This document shows, piece by piece, positions 50,681 through 59,382 of a stretch of DNA of 64,000 nucleotides; positions within the stretch are counted from its first letter, which is position 1, and each line of letters starts with the position of its first letter. The notes beneath the pieces are model-generated. The model made no database searches. It worked only from the letters and a program-made list of their open reading frames with translations, and was not told the DNA's origin. Both the position numbers and the translations under genes were made by a program. This DNA comes from CAYRJD01 sp965247395. GTDB taxonomy: Bacteria > Actinomycetota > Acidimicrobiia > Acidimicrobiales > Poriferisodalaceae. The stretch covers positions 1,984,001 to 2,048,000 of the forward strand of contig OZ252012.1 of NCBI GenBank assembly GCA_965247395.1, read 5' to 3'.

Positions 50681-50766
50681 GCTACGGTAAGGCACCCTTT
50701 TGTCGTCTTGGCTTAGGCCGCGTTCAAACATCGCTCCGGCTTAAATACACAGGAGAGAACACGTAC

Positions 50767-51681
50767 ATGGCGGTTACCACGAGTTCGGCTGAAGATTCCG
50801 AAGCATCCAGCTCTGTTGCAACGAATGTGCCTGCTGGAACGAACGTGGCTGCTGGATCCAAAGCGCCTAGCGGATCGCAACCGCTATTTGAATCCAAACG
50901 CTCTTGGCCGTTTCCGCTCAACATCTACCAGTCGTCGGTGGGGCGGAAGTGGGTGATGGCACTTACTGGCATCGGGTTGCTGGGTTTTGTGCTGGTTCAC
51001 ATGATCGGCAACCTGCACCTTTACGAGGGCCCCTCGCGCATGTACGAATACGCCGAATCGCTGCGCAACCTAGGCGGCGGACTGCTGCCGCGCACTCTCA
51101 TCTTGTGGCTATTGCGGGTGGGCTTGGTTGGGATGTTCGCACTGCATCTGCATTCTGCTTACACCCTTGCTAGGCGTAGCCATCACGCAGCCGATAAGGC
51201 CACCGTGGTTGGCAACAAGCGTTATGCCTCAAAGCGGGACTACGTCGCGGCCAGCTACGCCTCACGCACGATGCGCTGGACAGGCCCAATCGTGGGGCTG
51301 TACATCTTGTTTCACTTGGCCGATCTCACTTGGGGTTGGTGGCTAGGTGCCGACTACGTGCGTGGTGATCCGTATCACAATGTGACCGAATCGCTTTCAT
51401 CGCTACCGGTAGCGATTATCTACGTAATAGCCAATGTGGTTCTGGCCGTACACATTTTTCATGGCACTTGGAGCATGTTCCAAAGCCTCGGCGTCAATAG
51501 CCCCAAATACAACTCGCTGCGTCGCAACCTGGCCACCGGGCTGTCGGCGATAATCCTGATTGGCAACTTGTCGTTCCCAATTTTGACTCAGTTCGGGCTG
51601 GTTGACGAAGACAATCGCGAGTGCCCGGTTAGCGATACGGCCGGGCTGGAGTGCCTGGCCGAAGAGGCGGAGAACCACTGA
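50767..51681 (+). CDS. sdhC: Succinate dehydrogenase cytochrome b subunit
   Basis: A 304-residue membrane subunit of the single-polypeptide, di-heme cytochrome b type. After a Ser/Ala/Gly-rich N-terminus of about 50 residues there are five membrane segments with histidines placed to bind heme: LVHMIGNLHLY, FALHLHSAY, ILFHLADL and VHIFHGTW. It anchors SdhAB and reduces quinone. The start follows AGGAGAG. The TGA stop shares its A with the ATG of sdhA, so the two are translationally coupled. Confidence 0.92.
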   Translation: MAVTTSSAEDSEASSSVATNVPAGTNVAAGSKAPSGSQPLFESKRSWPFPLNIYQSSVGRKWVMALTGIGLLGFVLVHMIGNLHLYEGPSRMYEYAESLRNLGGGLLPRTLILWLLRVGLVGMFALHLHSAYTLARRSHHAADKATVVGNKRYASKRDYVAASYASRTMRWTGPIVGLYILFHLADLTWGWWLGADYVRGDPYHNVTESLSSLPVAIIYVIANVVLAVHIFHGTWSMFQSLGVNSPKYNSLRRNLATGLSAIILIGNLSFPILTQFGLVDEDNRECPVSDTAGLECLAEEAENH

Positions 51682-53624
51682 TGGCTGAACCAACTGCAAG
51701 CACAAATGGTGTGCTTGATGCACGAGTGCCCAAAGGTGACATCACAGACGCTTGGAATAACCACAAGTTTGACCTGAAACTGGTGAATCCACAAAACAAG
51801 CGGCGCTTCGAAATCATTGTCGTAGGGACCGGGCTGGCAGGGGCATCGGCGGCCGCATCGCTAAGCGAGTTGGGTTACCGCGTAAAGAGCTTCACGTTTC
51901 ACGACTCACCTCGGCGAGCGCACTCCATAGCTGCGCAGGGTGGCATCAACGCAGCAAAGAACTACACCAACGACGGTGACTCGGTTTTCCGGCTTTTCTA
52001 CGACACGGTAAAAGGTGGTGACTATCGCAGCCGTGAGTCCAACGTCTATCGACTGGCCGAAGTAAGCGTCAACATCATCGATCAATGTGCCGCTCAGGGT
52101 GTGCCGTTTGCGCGCGAATACGGCGGGCTGCTTGACAACCGATCCTTCGGCGGGGCTCAGGTAAGCCGCACTTTTTATGCTCGAGGCCAGACCGGTCAGC
52201 AGCTTTTGCTGGGGTCCTATCAAGCGTTAGCGCGTCAGATTGCCGCGGGTGGAGTTGAGCTACACACCCGCTCAGAAATGCTTGACGTCGTTGTTAAGGA
52301 CGGTCGGGCTTGCGGTATCGTCACACGCGACTTGGTGTCGGGCGAAATTCGCAGCCACAGTGCGCACGCAGTGGTGCTGGCAACGGGCGGCTACGGCAAC
52401 GTCTATTACCTCTCTACCAACGCCATGGCCTGCAACGTGACCGCGGCTTGGCGAGCACACTGTAAGGGCGCGTTTTTTGCCAACCCGTGCTACACGCAGA
52501 TTCATCCCACCTGCATTCCGCCAGGAGATGAGTTTCAATCGAAGCTGACGTTGATGTCCGAATCGTTGCGCAACGACGGACGCATCTGGGTGCCCGAGGC
52601 CTTTGACGACTCACGCTCGCCCGACTCCATCTCCGAAACAGAACGCGACTACTTCCTCGAGCGCAAGTACCCCGCCTTTGGAAATCTTGTGCCGCGCGAC
52701 GTGGCAAGTCGTAGCGCTAAAACGGTGGTTGATCAAGGTAAGGGTGTGGGCCCGCTAAAGAACGGCGTGTATCTCGATTTCAACGAGGTGATTGCTCGTG
52801 AAGGCCAGCAAGCCGTTGCCGAGAAATACGGCAATCTGTTTGACATTTATGAACGCATAACCGGTGAAAATCCTTACCAGGTTCCGATGCGCATCTATCC
52901 GGCCATTCACTACACGATGGGCGGGCTGTGGGTGGATTACGACCTGATGACCACGTTGCCTGGCTGCTACTCCATTGGGGAGGCCAATTTTAGCGATCAC
53001 GGTGCCAACCGTCTGGGCGCATCGGCACTTATGCAGGGGCTGTCCGACGGATATTTTGTGCTGCCTTACACCATCGGCAACTACTTAGCTCCCAGCCTGG
53101 GTGAGGCGCCGGTGTCAACTGGCGATCCGGTGTTCCAGATGGCCGAAGCGGCCGTGCGAGACGCAACTGATCGGTTCTTAGCAATGCGTGGTTCGCGTTC
53201 GGTGGACTGGTTCCATCGCGAACTTGGCCGCCTGACCTGGAAGTACATCGGCATGGAGCGCACCGCCGAGGGCCTGCAAAAGGCGCTGACGGAAATCCCG
53301 GTGCTGGAACAAGAATTTTGGGCCGACCTGCGTGTGCTTGGGTCGGCTGACACGCTCAACTCAAGCTTGGAGAAGGCCGGTCGGGTGGCCGACTTCTTTG
53401 AGCTAGCGAAGCTGATGGCGCGTGACGCGCTAGAGCGAGAGGAAAGCTGCGGTGGACACTTCCGAGCCGAATACCAAACAAAAGAAGGCGAAGCGCAACG
53501 CGACGACGAAAACTTCGCGCACGTGGCGGCCTGGGAATATCACGACACAGATACTGCTCACACACGCCACCGTGAAGAGCTTGACTTTGAATATGTAGCG
53601 CTGGCACAGCGCAGCTATAAGTAG
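51681..53624 (+). CDS. sdhA: Succinate dehydrogenase / fumarate reductase flavoprotein subunit
   Basis: A 647-residue flavoprotein that oxidises succinate. The FAD-binding motif VVGTGLAGASAAASL (about 47-61), the covalent FAD histidine region RAHSIAAQGGINAAKNY (about 80-96) and the active-site QIHPTCIP and YTMGGLWVDYD are present. The size and sequence type fit the enzymes that pair with a single cytochrome b subunit. The frame is open to 51651, but ATG 51681 overlaps the sdhC stop by one base and gives the correct start. Confidence 0.95.
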   Translation: MAEPTASTNGVLDARVPKGDITDAWNNHKFDLKLVNPQNKRRFEIIVVGTGLAGASAAASLSELGYRVKSFTFHDSPRRAHSIAAQGGINAAKNYTNDGDSVFRLFYDTVKGGDYRSRESNVYRLAEVSVNIIDQCAAQGVPFAREYGGLLDNRSFGGAQVSRTFYARGQTGQQLLLGSYQALARQIAAGGVELHTRSEMLDVVVKDGRACGIVTRDLVSGEIRSHSAHAVVLATGGYGNVYYLSTNAMACNVTAAWRAHCKGAFFANPCYTQIHPTCIPPGDEFQSKLTLMSESLRNDGRIWVPEAFDDSRSPDSISETERDYFLERKYPAFGNLVPRDVASRSAKTVVDQGKGVGPLKNGVYLDFNEVIAREGQQAVAEKYGNLFDIYERITGENPYQVPMRIYPAIHYTMGGLWVDYDLMTTLPGCYSIGEANFSDHGANRLGASALMQGLSDGYFVLPYTIGNYLAPSLGEAPVSTGDPVFQMAEAAVRDATDRFLAMRGSRSVDWFHRELGRLTWKYIGMERTAEGLQKALTEIPVLEQEFWADLRVLGSADTLNSSLEKAGRVADFFELAKLMARDALEREESCGGHFRAEYQTKEGEAQRDDENFAHVAAWEYHDTDTAHTRHREELDFEYVALAQRSYK

Positions 53625-53647
53625 CACCAGGAAGGCACAGAACGCAC

Positions 53648-54409
53648 ATGAAACTCAAGCTGAAGATCTGGCGCCAAGCCGGGCCGGACAAGAAAGGCGC
53701 CTTTGAGACTTACGAGGCGCCCGATATCAGCGAAGACATGTCTTTTTTGGAGATGCTCGATACCGTCAACGAGCGGCTCTTTGAAGCTGGTGAGGTACCG
53801 ATCGAATTCGATCACGACTGCCGTGAAGGCATTTGCGGCTCATGCAGCTTGATGATCGATGGACAAGCACATGGCAAGGAAAGCGCCACCACGACTTGTC
53901 AGCTGCACATGCGGAAGTTTTCAGATGGAGACACCATCACCGTTGAACCGTTTCGCGCCAAGGCTTTCTCTGTTGTGCGCGACCTGGTGGTGGATCGCAG
54001 TTCGTTCGACCGAATAATCGAAGCCGGCGGATATGTGTCGGTAAACACCGGTGCGGCTACCGAGGCCAACCTGACGCGGGTGCCTAAGGAAGCGTCGGAC
54101 GCATCTTTTGATGCGGCGGCTTGCATTGGCTGTGGGGCGTGCGTGGCGGCCTGCCCAAACTCGGCCGCTCAGTTGTTTACCTCGGCCAAGCTCGCTCACC
54201 TGAACCTAATACCGCAAGGTCAGCCGGAGCGCTGGCAACGCACCGAAGCAATGGTCGAAACCATGGAGCAGTTCTTCGGATCGTGCACCAATCACGGCGA
54301 ATGCCACGAGGCTTGCCCCAAAGAGATAAGTCTTGACTTCATCGCGTATATGAACCGCGACTATGTGAAGGCAAAGATCAAAAACCGCAAGCTGTCCGGC
54401 CAGAACTAG
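53648..54409 (+). CDS. sdhB: Succinate dehydrogenase / fumarate reductase iron-sulfur subunit
   Basis: A 253-residue Fe-S subunit. The 2Fe-2S ligands lie in CREGICGSCSLMIDG (about 58-72) with a fourth cysteine in TTCQLHM, and the 4Fe-4S and 3Fe-4S ligands in CIGCGACVAACPN and CTNHGECHEACPKEI. It carries electrons from SdhA to the heme/quinone site in SdhC. It starts 23 bases after sdhA and ends in a 4-base overlap with the convergent HD-domain gene. Confidence 0.94.
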   Translation: MKLKLKIWRQAGPDKKGAFETYEAPDISEDMSFLEMLDTVNERLFEAGEVPIEFDHDCREGICGSCSLMIDGQAHGKESATTTCQLHMRKFSDGDTITVEPFRAKAFSVVRDLVVDRSSFDRIIEAGGYVSVNTGAATEANLTRVPKEASDASFDAAACIGCGACVAACPNSAAQLFTSAKLAHLNLIPQGQPERWQRTEAMVETMEQFFGSCTNHGECHEACPKEISLDFIAYMNRDYVKAKIKNRKLSGQN

Positions 54410-55317
54410 TTGCGCTGCTCCCACCACTGGTCGAGACGCTTGTAAATCTCATCAGTTCCTAGCTCCCCTTCGGAGCGCCTTAGCTCAAGTAAGAACTTCA
54501 GCGCCTGGCCTATTTCGGCCCCAGGACCAATACCAAGATGGGTCATTACGGCATTACCGTCAATCTCCGGTCGCTCTTTGGCGATGGATTGCTCACGTGC
54601 TAGGCGAGCGATGCGGTCAATCAGATCATCAAGCGCACGATTCAGGTCAGCAATACGTTTGGGATTGCGGCTGGTGCAATCGCTGCGAACAAGGTCGTTT
54701 AGATCGCCAAGCAGCACACCCGCGTCACGTGTATAACGGCGCACAGCGCTGTCGGTCCAGCCGCGGTCGTAGCCCTTGAAGCGGCCGGACAAATACACCA
54801 GCTGCGACACTTCGGCGACCAGTTTCTTGTCATAGCCAAGCTTGGGCAGACGCTTGCGCGTCATTTTTGAGCCGACCGCCTCGTGGTTGCGAAACGTGAC
54901 GTCACCGTGCGCAAACGATCGTGTAGCGGGCTTGCCGATGTCGTGCATCAACGCAGCCAGTCTCACGCGCAAGCGAGTGGGGGACTGTGCGGTGACGGAG
55001 ATGGTGTGCCGCAATACGTCCTTGTGGCGGTGGATGGGATCTTGCTGTAGCTCCAATGCCGGTAACTCGGGCAGATGTTCATCCGCCCAGCCGGAGTTCA
55101 CCAACTCCCAAAGCCCGTCGCTCGGATCGCTAGCTAGCAGCACTTCGCTTAGCCGGTCGCAAGGCGTCTGTTCGCGGGGGAGCTCTTCAGCCACATCATC
55201 AGTTTGGCGGGTCGCTCGTGTCTTGTGAGCTATTGCGGCTTGTGAGTTACCGCGCCGCGATCCAACCGCAAAGCAGCTCTGCTGACTAGTTTGCAAAACA
55301 ACGCATGGCCGACTCAT
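54406..55317 (-). CDS. HD-domain protein resembling the C-terminal half of CCA-adding enzyme
   Basis: Up to 303 residues. From about residue 50 the sequence follows the C-terminal part of actinobacterial tRNA nucleotidyltransferase: DRLSEVLLASDPSDGLWELV, ELQQDPIHRHKDVLRHT, the HD motif LAALMHDIGKPATR, FRNHEAVGSKMTRKRL, and RRYTRDAGVLLGDLNDLVRSD. The nucleotidyltransferase head (GGxxRD type) is entirely absent, so it cannot add CCA by itself. The first 50 residues look non-homologous and antisense to dnaE, and the true start is unsure (GTG 55194 is an alternative). It may be a phosphohydrolase or a remnant. Confidence 0.75.
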   Translation of the reverse strand: MSRPCVVLQTSQQSCFAVGSRRGNSQAAIAHKTRATRQTDDVAEELPREQTPCDRLSEVLLASDPSDGLWELVNSGWADEHLPELPALELQQDPIHRHKDVLRHTISVTAQSPTRLRVRLAALMHDIGKPATRSFAHGDVTFRNHEAVGSKMTRKRLPKLGYDKKLVAEVSQLVYLSGRFKGYDRGWTDSAVRRYTRDAGVLLGDLNDLVRSDCTSRNPKRIADLNRALDDLIDRIARLAREQSIAKERPEIDGNAVMTHLGIGPGAEIGQALKFLLELRRSEGELGTDEIYKRLDQWWEQRN

Positions 55318-58300
55318 TTGTTCATCTTCACACCCACACCGAATACTCCCTGCTAGACGGTGCGGCGCGTGTGCGCGACGTGGTGGCAGCCGCAGCAGCC
55401 GACTCGCAACCTGCTTTAGGAATCACCGATCACGGCAACCTCTACGGCGTCCTTGACTTCTATAAGACGTGCCACGGCGCAGGTATCAAGCCGGTAATCG
55501 GGATAGAGGCCTACATGGCGTTGGAGTCTCGCCATGAGCGGCCAACCCGTAGCACCAGCAGGGTAGACGACGACTTCGGCGGCAAAACCAGTGAGGGCAC
55601 AAAGCTCTACTACCACCTGACACTGTTGGCCGAAAACGACGCCGGTTATCGCAATCTGCTGAAGTTGGCTAGTCGTGCGTTTCTGGAGGGCTACTACTAC
55701 AAGCCGCGCATGGACTGGGAGATGTTTGCCGAGCACAGCGAGGGTTTGATCGCCACGACCGGTTGTTTGGGAAGCGTGGTGCAGCAGGCCTTGTTGAACA
55801 ACAACTATGACGAGGCACTGAGGCGAGCTGGTCGGTTGCAGGACATCTTCGGCCGGGACAATTTTTTCGTCGAGATGCAAGACCACGGAATCGAAGAGCA
55901 ACATCGCTGCAATCCGCAACTGCTCAAGATCGCCGAAGCAATAAAGGCGCCGCTGTTGGCCACTAACGATCTGCATTACACAGATCGCTCTCACGCCAGC
56001 GCTCATGATGCGCTGCTTTGCGTGCAAACCAAGTCGCTGATTTCGGACACCAACCGGCTCAAGTTTCATGGTGAGGAGCACTACCTGAAGTCAGCAGCAG
56101 AAATGCGTTCGGTGTTTTCTCAGCAGCCGGAAAGCTGCGACAACACACTGGCAATTGCTGAACGCGCGAATGTGAACATCGAGTTCGGACAACCCCAGTT
56201 GCCCACCTTCGAAGTGCCCAAGGAATACGAAGACGTCGACACCTACCTGAAGTACCTGGCGTTTGAGGGTGCGCAACGCCGGTGGGGTGAGCGTTTACCT
56301 GAGGACATTGTCAAACGCCTTGCGTATGAGCTGCGAGTGATTTCCGATATGGGCTTTTCGTCGTACTTCCTCATTGTCTGGGACTTGATTCAGCACGCAA
56401 ATAGGCAGCACATTCGTGTTGGCCCGGGTCGTGGCTCAGCGGCAGGCTGCGCGGTGGCGTACAGCCTCGGCATAACCAATCTCGATCCCATCAAATACGA
56501 CCTCCTGTTTGAGCGATTCTTAAATCCTGCGCGAGTGTCAATGCCCGACATTGACATCGACTTCGACGATCGCAAGCGAGACGAAATGATTCGCTACGCG
56601 TCTGCGAAATATGGGCGTGACCATGTGGCGCAGATCATCACCTTCTCCACCATCAAGGCGCGTGCGGCGATTCGAGATGCCACCCGCGTCATGGGGTTTC
56701 CCGTCTCGCTGGGCTCCCGCCTAGCAAATGCGGTGCCGCCGCTGATTATGGGTCGAGACACACCTTTGTGGGCTTGCTTCGACAAAGACGAGGAGCATGC
56801 TGACGGATACGCAGTGGCTGGCGACCTGCGGCAGATGTATGCCGACGACGATTCTGCTCGCCAAGTAATCGACACCGCACGAGGATTGGAAGGACTACGC
56901 AGACAAGACTCAGTGCACGCCGCCGCTGTGGTGATTAGTTCTGAGCCTCTAACACAGCGACTGCCGGTTCAACGTAAACCCGAAGCAGGTAAAGATCCGG
57001 AGCAGTCACCCATCGTCACGCAATTTGACATGGTTGGTGTTGAAGACCTGGGCCTACTCAAGATGGATTTCTTAGGGCTTCGCACGCTGTCAATCATTGA
57101 AGACACCCTGGAGCATGTGCAGCGCAATACCGGTGTTGTGCTGGATATCGACGACGTGGATCTGGAAGACAAAGCCACGTTCAAACTGCTGCAGGATGGA
57201 GACACGTTGGGTGTGTTTCAACTTGAGTCCAGCCCGGTGCGGTCGCTGCTGCGGAGTTTGGTGCCGACAAAGTTTGAAGATGTGGCTGCGCTGGTGGCGC
57301 TCTATCGGCCAGGTCCTATGGCGGCAGACATGCACAACGACTATGCCGACCTCAAAAACAACCGCAAGCCGATGGCGTTAGCGCACCCCGACTTGAGTGA
57401 GGCGTTGGGCGATACCTACGGGTTGATGATTTACCAAGAGTCAATGATGCGGGTAGCTCAGCGGATCGCCGGTTATTCGTTGGCTGAGGCGGATGACCTG
57501 CGCAAAGCGTGCGGCAAGAAAAACCGCGCCCAGATCGCCGAGCATCGCGCAAAGTTTGTGGCGGGCAGTGTGGAAAAGGGATACGGCGAGAAGCTGGGCT
57601 CGCAGCTGTTTGACATCATCGAACCGTTTGCGGACTATGCGTTTAACAAGAGCCACGCCTTTGCGTATGGGTTGGTCGCTTATCAAACCGCATATTTGAA
57701 GGCGAACCATCCCACAGAGTTCATGGCTGCCCTGCTGACCGCCAATAAAACAAGCCAGGATCGAATAGGCCCTTACATCAATGAGTGCCAGCGGATGGGC
57801 ATCAAGGTTGAGGTGCCCGACATCAACGAATCCGAACTGGATTTCACAGGAGTCGACAGCCATATTCGGTTTGGGCTCTCAGCGATACGCAATGTTGGTT
57901 CAGGGGCGGTGGAAGAGATATTGGCTGTGCGCAGGTCCGGTGGAGCGTTCAAGGACTTTTTTGACTTCTGCATGCGTGTACCCGAGTTGGCGCTGAAGCA
58001 GAGCTACCTGTCGTCTCTGATCAAAACGGGTGCGTTTGTTTCGTCGGGCCATCCGCGACAGGGCTTGCTAAACGTGACTCCGATGATCGTCAGCAACGCC
58101 CACCGTCAACGCCGTGATGCCGCTACGGGAGTGCAGGCGTTGTTTGGCGGCGCTCAAGAGGCAGAAACTGAGTCCGCAGGTGACGACGTAACTGGCAGCG
58201 TCGCTGGCAGTGCTGCAGGCAATGGCGCTGCTGACATTTCGATCCCGCCTCACGAGGCCGACGAAGCCACGCTGCACGCATGGGAAAAAGAACTCCTAGG

Positions 58301-58889
58301 GCTCTACGTGTCAAGTCATCCGCTAGATGGAGCCGAAGAAAGCCTGAGGAAACAGACCGAGATAAGCATTGCTGACCTCGGTGATCTAGAGCCGGACGGC
58401 GATGGTCGTGGCACCCAAGTCAAAATCGGCGGCATTGTTTCAAGTCTTGAACTCCGCCGGACGCGCAACGACAAAATGATGGCGAAGTTCATGCTGGAAG
58501 ATCTGAGCGGCATCATTGCGGTAACGGTGTTTGACCGAACGCTGGAGCAATCCGGTGAGGTGCTCGAAGACAACGCGGCTTTGGTGGTGATAGGTCGCTG
58601 CGAGCGGGGCACAGACGATGATGGGCTGAGCTTTATCGGCTCACAGATAGAAATCTTGGAACTAGCACGTGGTCGTAAACCCGTGCAGCTGAACCTGAAT
58701 CCACAGTCGCTGAACGAAGACCTGCTTGCAAAAATTAAGCAACTGCTGGCCTTACACAAGGGTGATGCGCCTGTGAGACTGAGCCTTGGAACCAACGTGG
58801 TGGAACTACACGGCGACTTTTGCGTCAATGCTGATGTGATCGCCGGGTCATTACGAGAGCTGCTCGGCTCTAGTTCCGTTCGCACATAG
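55305..58889 (+). CDS. dnaE: DNA polymerase III alpha subunit
   Basis: A 1194-residue replicative polymerase of the DnaE1 type. The PHP domain keeps its metal-binding motifs (HLHTHTEYSLLDG, GITDHGNLYG, TTGCLGS, TNDLHY), so it may still proofread. The catalytic aspartates are in MPDIDIDFDDRKRDE (about 411-425) and LGLLKMDFLGLRTL. The OB-fold domain begins near KIGGIVSSLELRRTRND (about 1044). A Gly/Ala/Ser-rich insertion (about 948-980) precedes the OB fold. Its start overlaps the proposed HD-protein start on the other strand by 13 bases. Confidence 0.96.
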   Translation: MADSFVHLHTHTEYSLLDGAARVRDVVAAAAADSQPALGITDHGNLYGVLDFYKTCHGAGIKPVIGIEAYMALESRHERPTRSTSRVDDDFGGKTSEGTKLYYHLTLLAENDAGYRNLLKLASRAFLEGYYYKPRMDWEMFAEHSEGLIATTGCLGSVVQQALLNNNYDEALRRAGRLQDIFGRDNFFVEMQDHGIEEQHRCNPQLLKIAEAIKAPLLATNDLHYTDRSHASAHDALLCVQTKSLISDTNRLKFHGEEHYLKSAAEMRSVFSQQPESCDNTLAIAERANVNIEFGQPQLPTFEVPKEYEDVDTYLKYLAFEGAQRRWGERLPEDIVKRLAYELRVISDMGFSSYFLIVWDLIQHANRQHIRVGPGRGSAAGCAVAYSLGITNLDPIKYDLLFERFLNPARVSMPDIDIDFDDRKRDEMIRYASAKYGRDHVAQIITFSTIKARAAIRDATRVMGFPVSLGSRLANAVPPLIMGRDTPLWACFDKDEEHADGYAVAGDLRQMYADDDSARQVIDTARGLEGLRRQDSVHAAAVVISSEPLTQRLPVQRKPEAGKDPEQSPIVTQFDMVGVEDLGLLKMDFLGLRTLSIIEDTLEHVQRNTGVVLDIDDVDLEDKATFKLLQDGDTLGVFQLESSPVRSLLRSLVPTKFEDVAALVALYRPGPMAADMHNDYADLKNNRKPMALAHPDLSEALGDTYGLMIYQESMMRVAQRIAGYSLAEADDLRKACGKKNRAQIAEHRAKFVAGSVEKGYGEKLGSQLFDIIEPFADYAFNKSHAFAYGLVAYQTAYLKANHPTEFMAALLTANKTSQDRIGPYINECQRMGIKVEVPDINESELDFTGVDSHIRFGLSAIRNVGSGAVEEILAVRRSGGAFKDFFDFCMRVPELALKQSYLSSLIKTGAFVSSGHPRQGLLNVTPMIVSNAHRQRRDAATGVQALFGGAQEAETESAGDDVTGSVAGSAAGNGAADISIPPHEADEATLHAWEKELLGLYVSSHPLDGAEESLRKQTEISIADLGDLEPDGDGRGTQVKIGGIVSSLELRRTRNDKMMAKFMLEDLSGIIAVTVFDRTLEQSGEVLEDNAALVVIGRCERGTDDDGLSFIGSQIEILELARGRKPVQLNLNPQSLNEDLLAKIKQLLALHKGDAPVRLSLGTNVVELHGDFCVNADVIAGSLRELLGSSSVRT

Positions 58890-59015
58890 CACCGCACGAA
58901 AGTCTCTTTCGAAAACACAGAAGTGTGGATGTGGGTGTGTTATGTGGCAGGCTTTGGGGCTTGTGCTGATGTACCAGCGCAAACAACGCAAACAAGAAGC
59001 AAGAAAGACATAAGC

Positions 59016-59186
59016 ATGAGCGACGGTGATACCAGAAAGCCCAACAAAGAAGCACTGAAAGATCCTCGCTCTATGTGGGCGCCGTTAGGAAAGTTCAAAA
59101 GCTTCAAGCGTGCTGACCAGATTTGGGTAATTGGGGCAATGGTCTTCTTGATTGTTCTCATCAACGTCGTTTTCTCAAACGGTTGA
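59016..59186 (+). CDS. Small tail-anchored membrane protein, unknown
   Basis: A 56-residue protein with a charged N-terminal half (DTRKPNKEALKDPRSMW) and one C-terminal membrane helix (about 36-53), suggesting a cytoplasmic domain anchored by its tail. The frame is open to 58923, but the upstream codons have no protein-like character and ATG 59016 is preceded by a purine-rich AAGAAAGA. It lies 126 bases after dnaE. The family is unrecognised, but a conserved actinobacterial small protein is plausible. Confidence 0.6.
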   Translation: MSDGDTRKPNKEALKDPRSMWAPLGKFKSFKRADQIWVIGAMVFLIVLINVVFSNG

Positions 59187-59300
59187 ACAAAATTGCCCAG
59201 AGCCAGGCTGTCGTGCGCAATGTTGTCGTGCCCTGGGTCGGGCTAGTTTCGGCGGTTTCTAACTAGTTCTGGCTAACTTGGGCGTGATTGTTAGCCTTGT

Positions 59301-59332
59301 TTTGCTTTGCCAAAGTGAACTGGCAAAGCAAA
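59301..59332 (+). promoter_or_regulatory. Perfect 12-base-pair hairpin in the thrS leader
   Basis: TTTGCTTTGCCA at 59301-59312 and its exact reverse complement at 59321-59332 enclose the 8-base loop AAGTGAAC. The hairpin ends 50 bases before the thrS start. No T-run follows on the plus strand, so it is not a standard terminator of the small upstream gene. A partial second copy (GCAAAGTGAGCTGGCA) lies just downstream. A role in controlling thrS is possible. Confidence 0.55.
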
Positions 59333-59382
59333 GTGAGCTGGCACAGCCACCAAGCGGAGCAAAGAAATAGGCGTTTGAGCAC

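Noticed and set aside
59187..59382. A T-box or other riboswitch before thrS
   Set aside because: No T-box sequence (TGGN-type bulge with antiterminator) or terminator with a T-run could be found. Only the 12-bp hairpin is supported.
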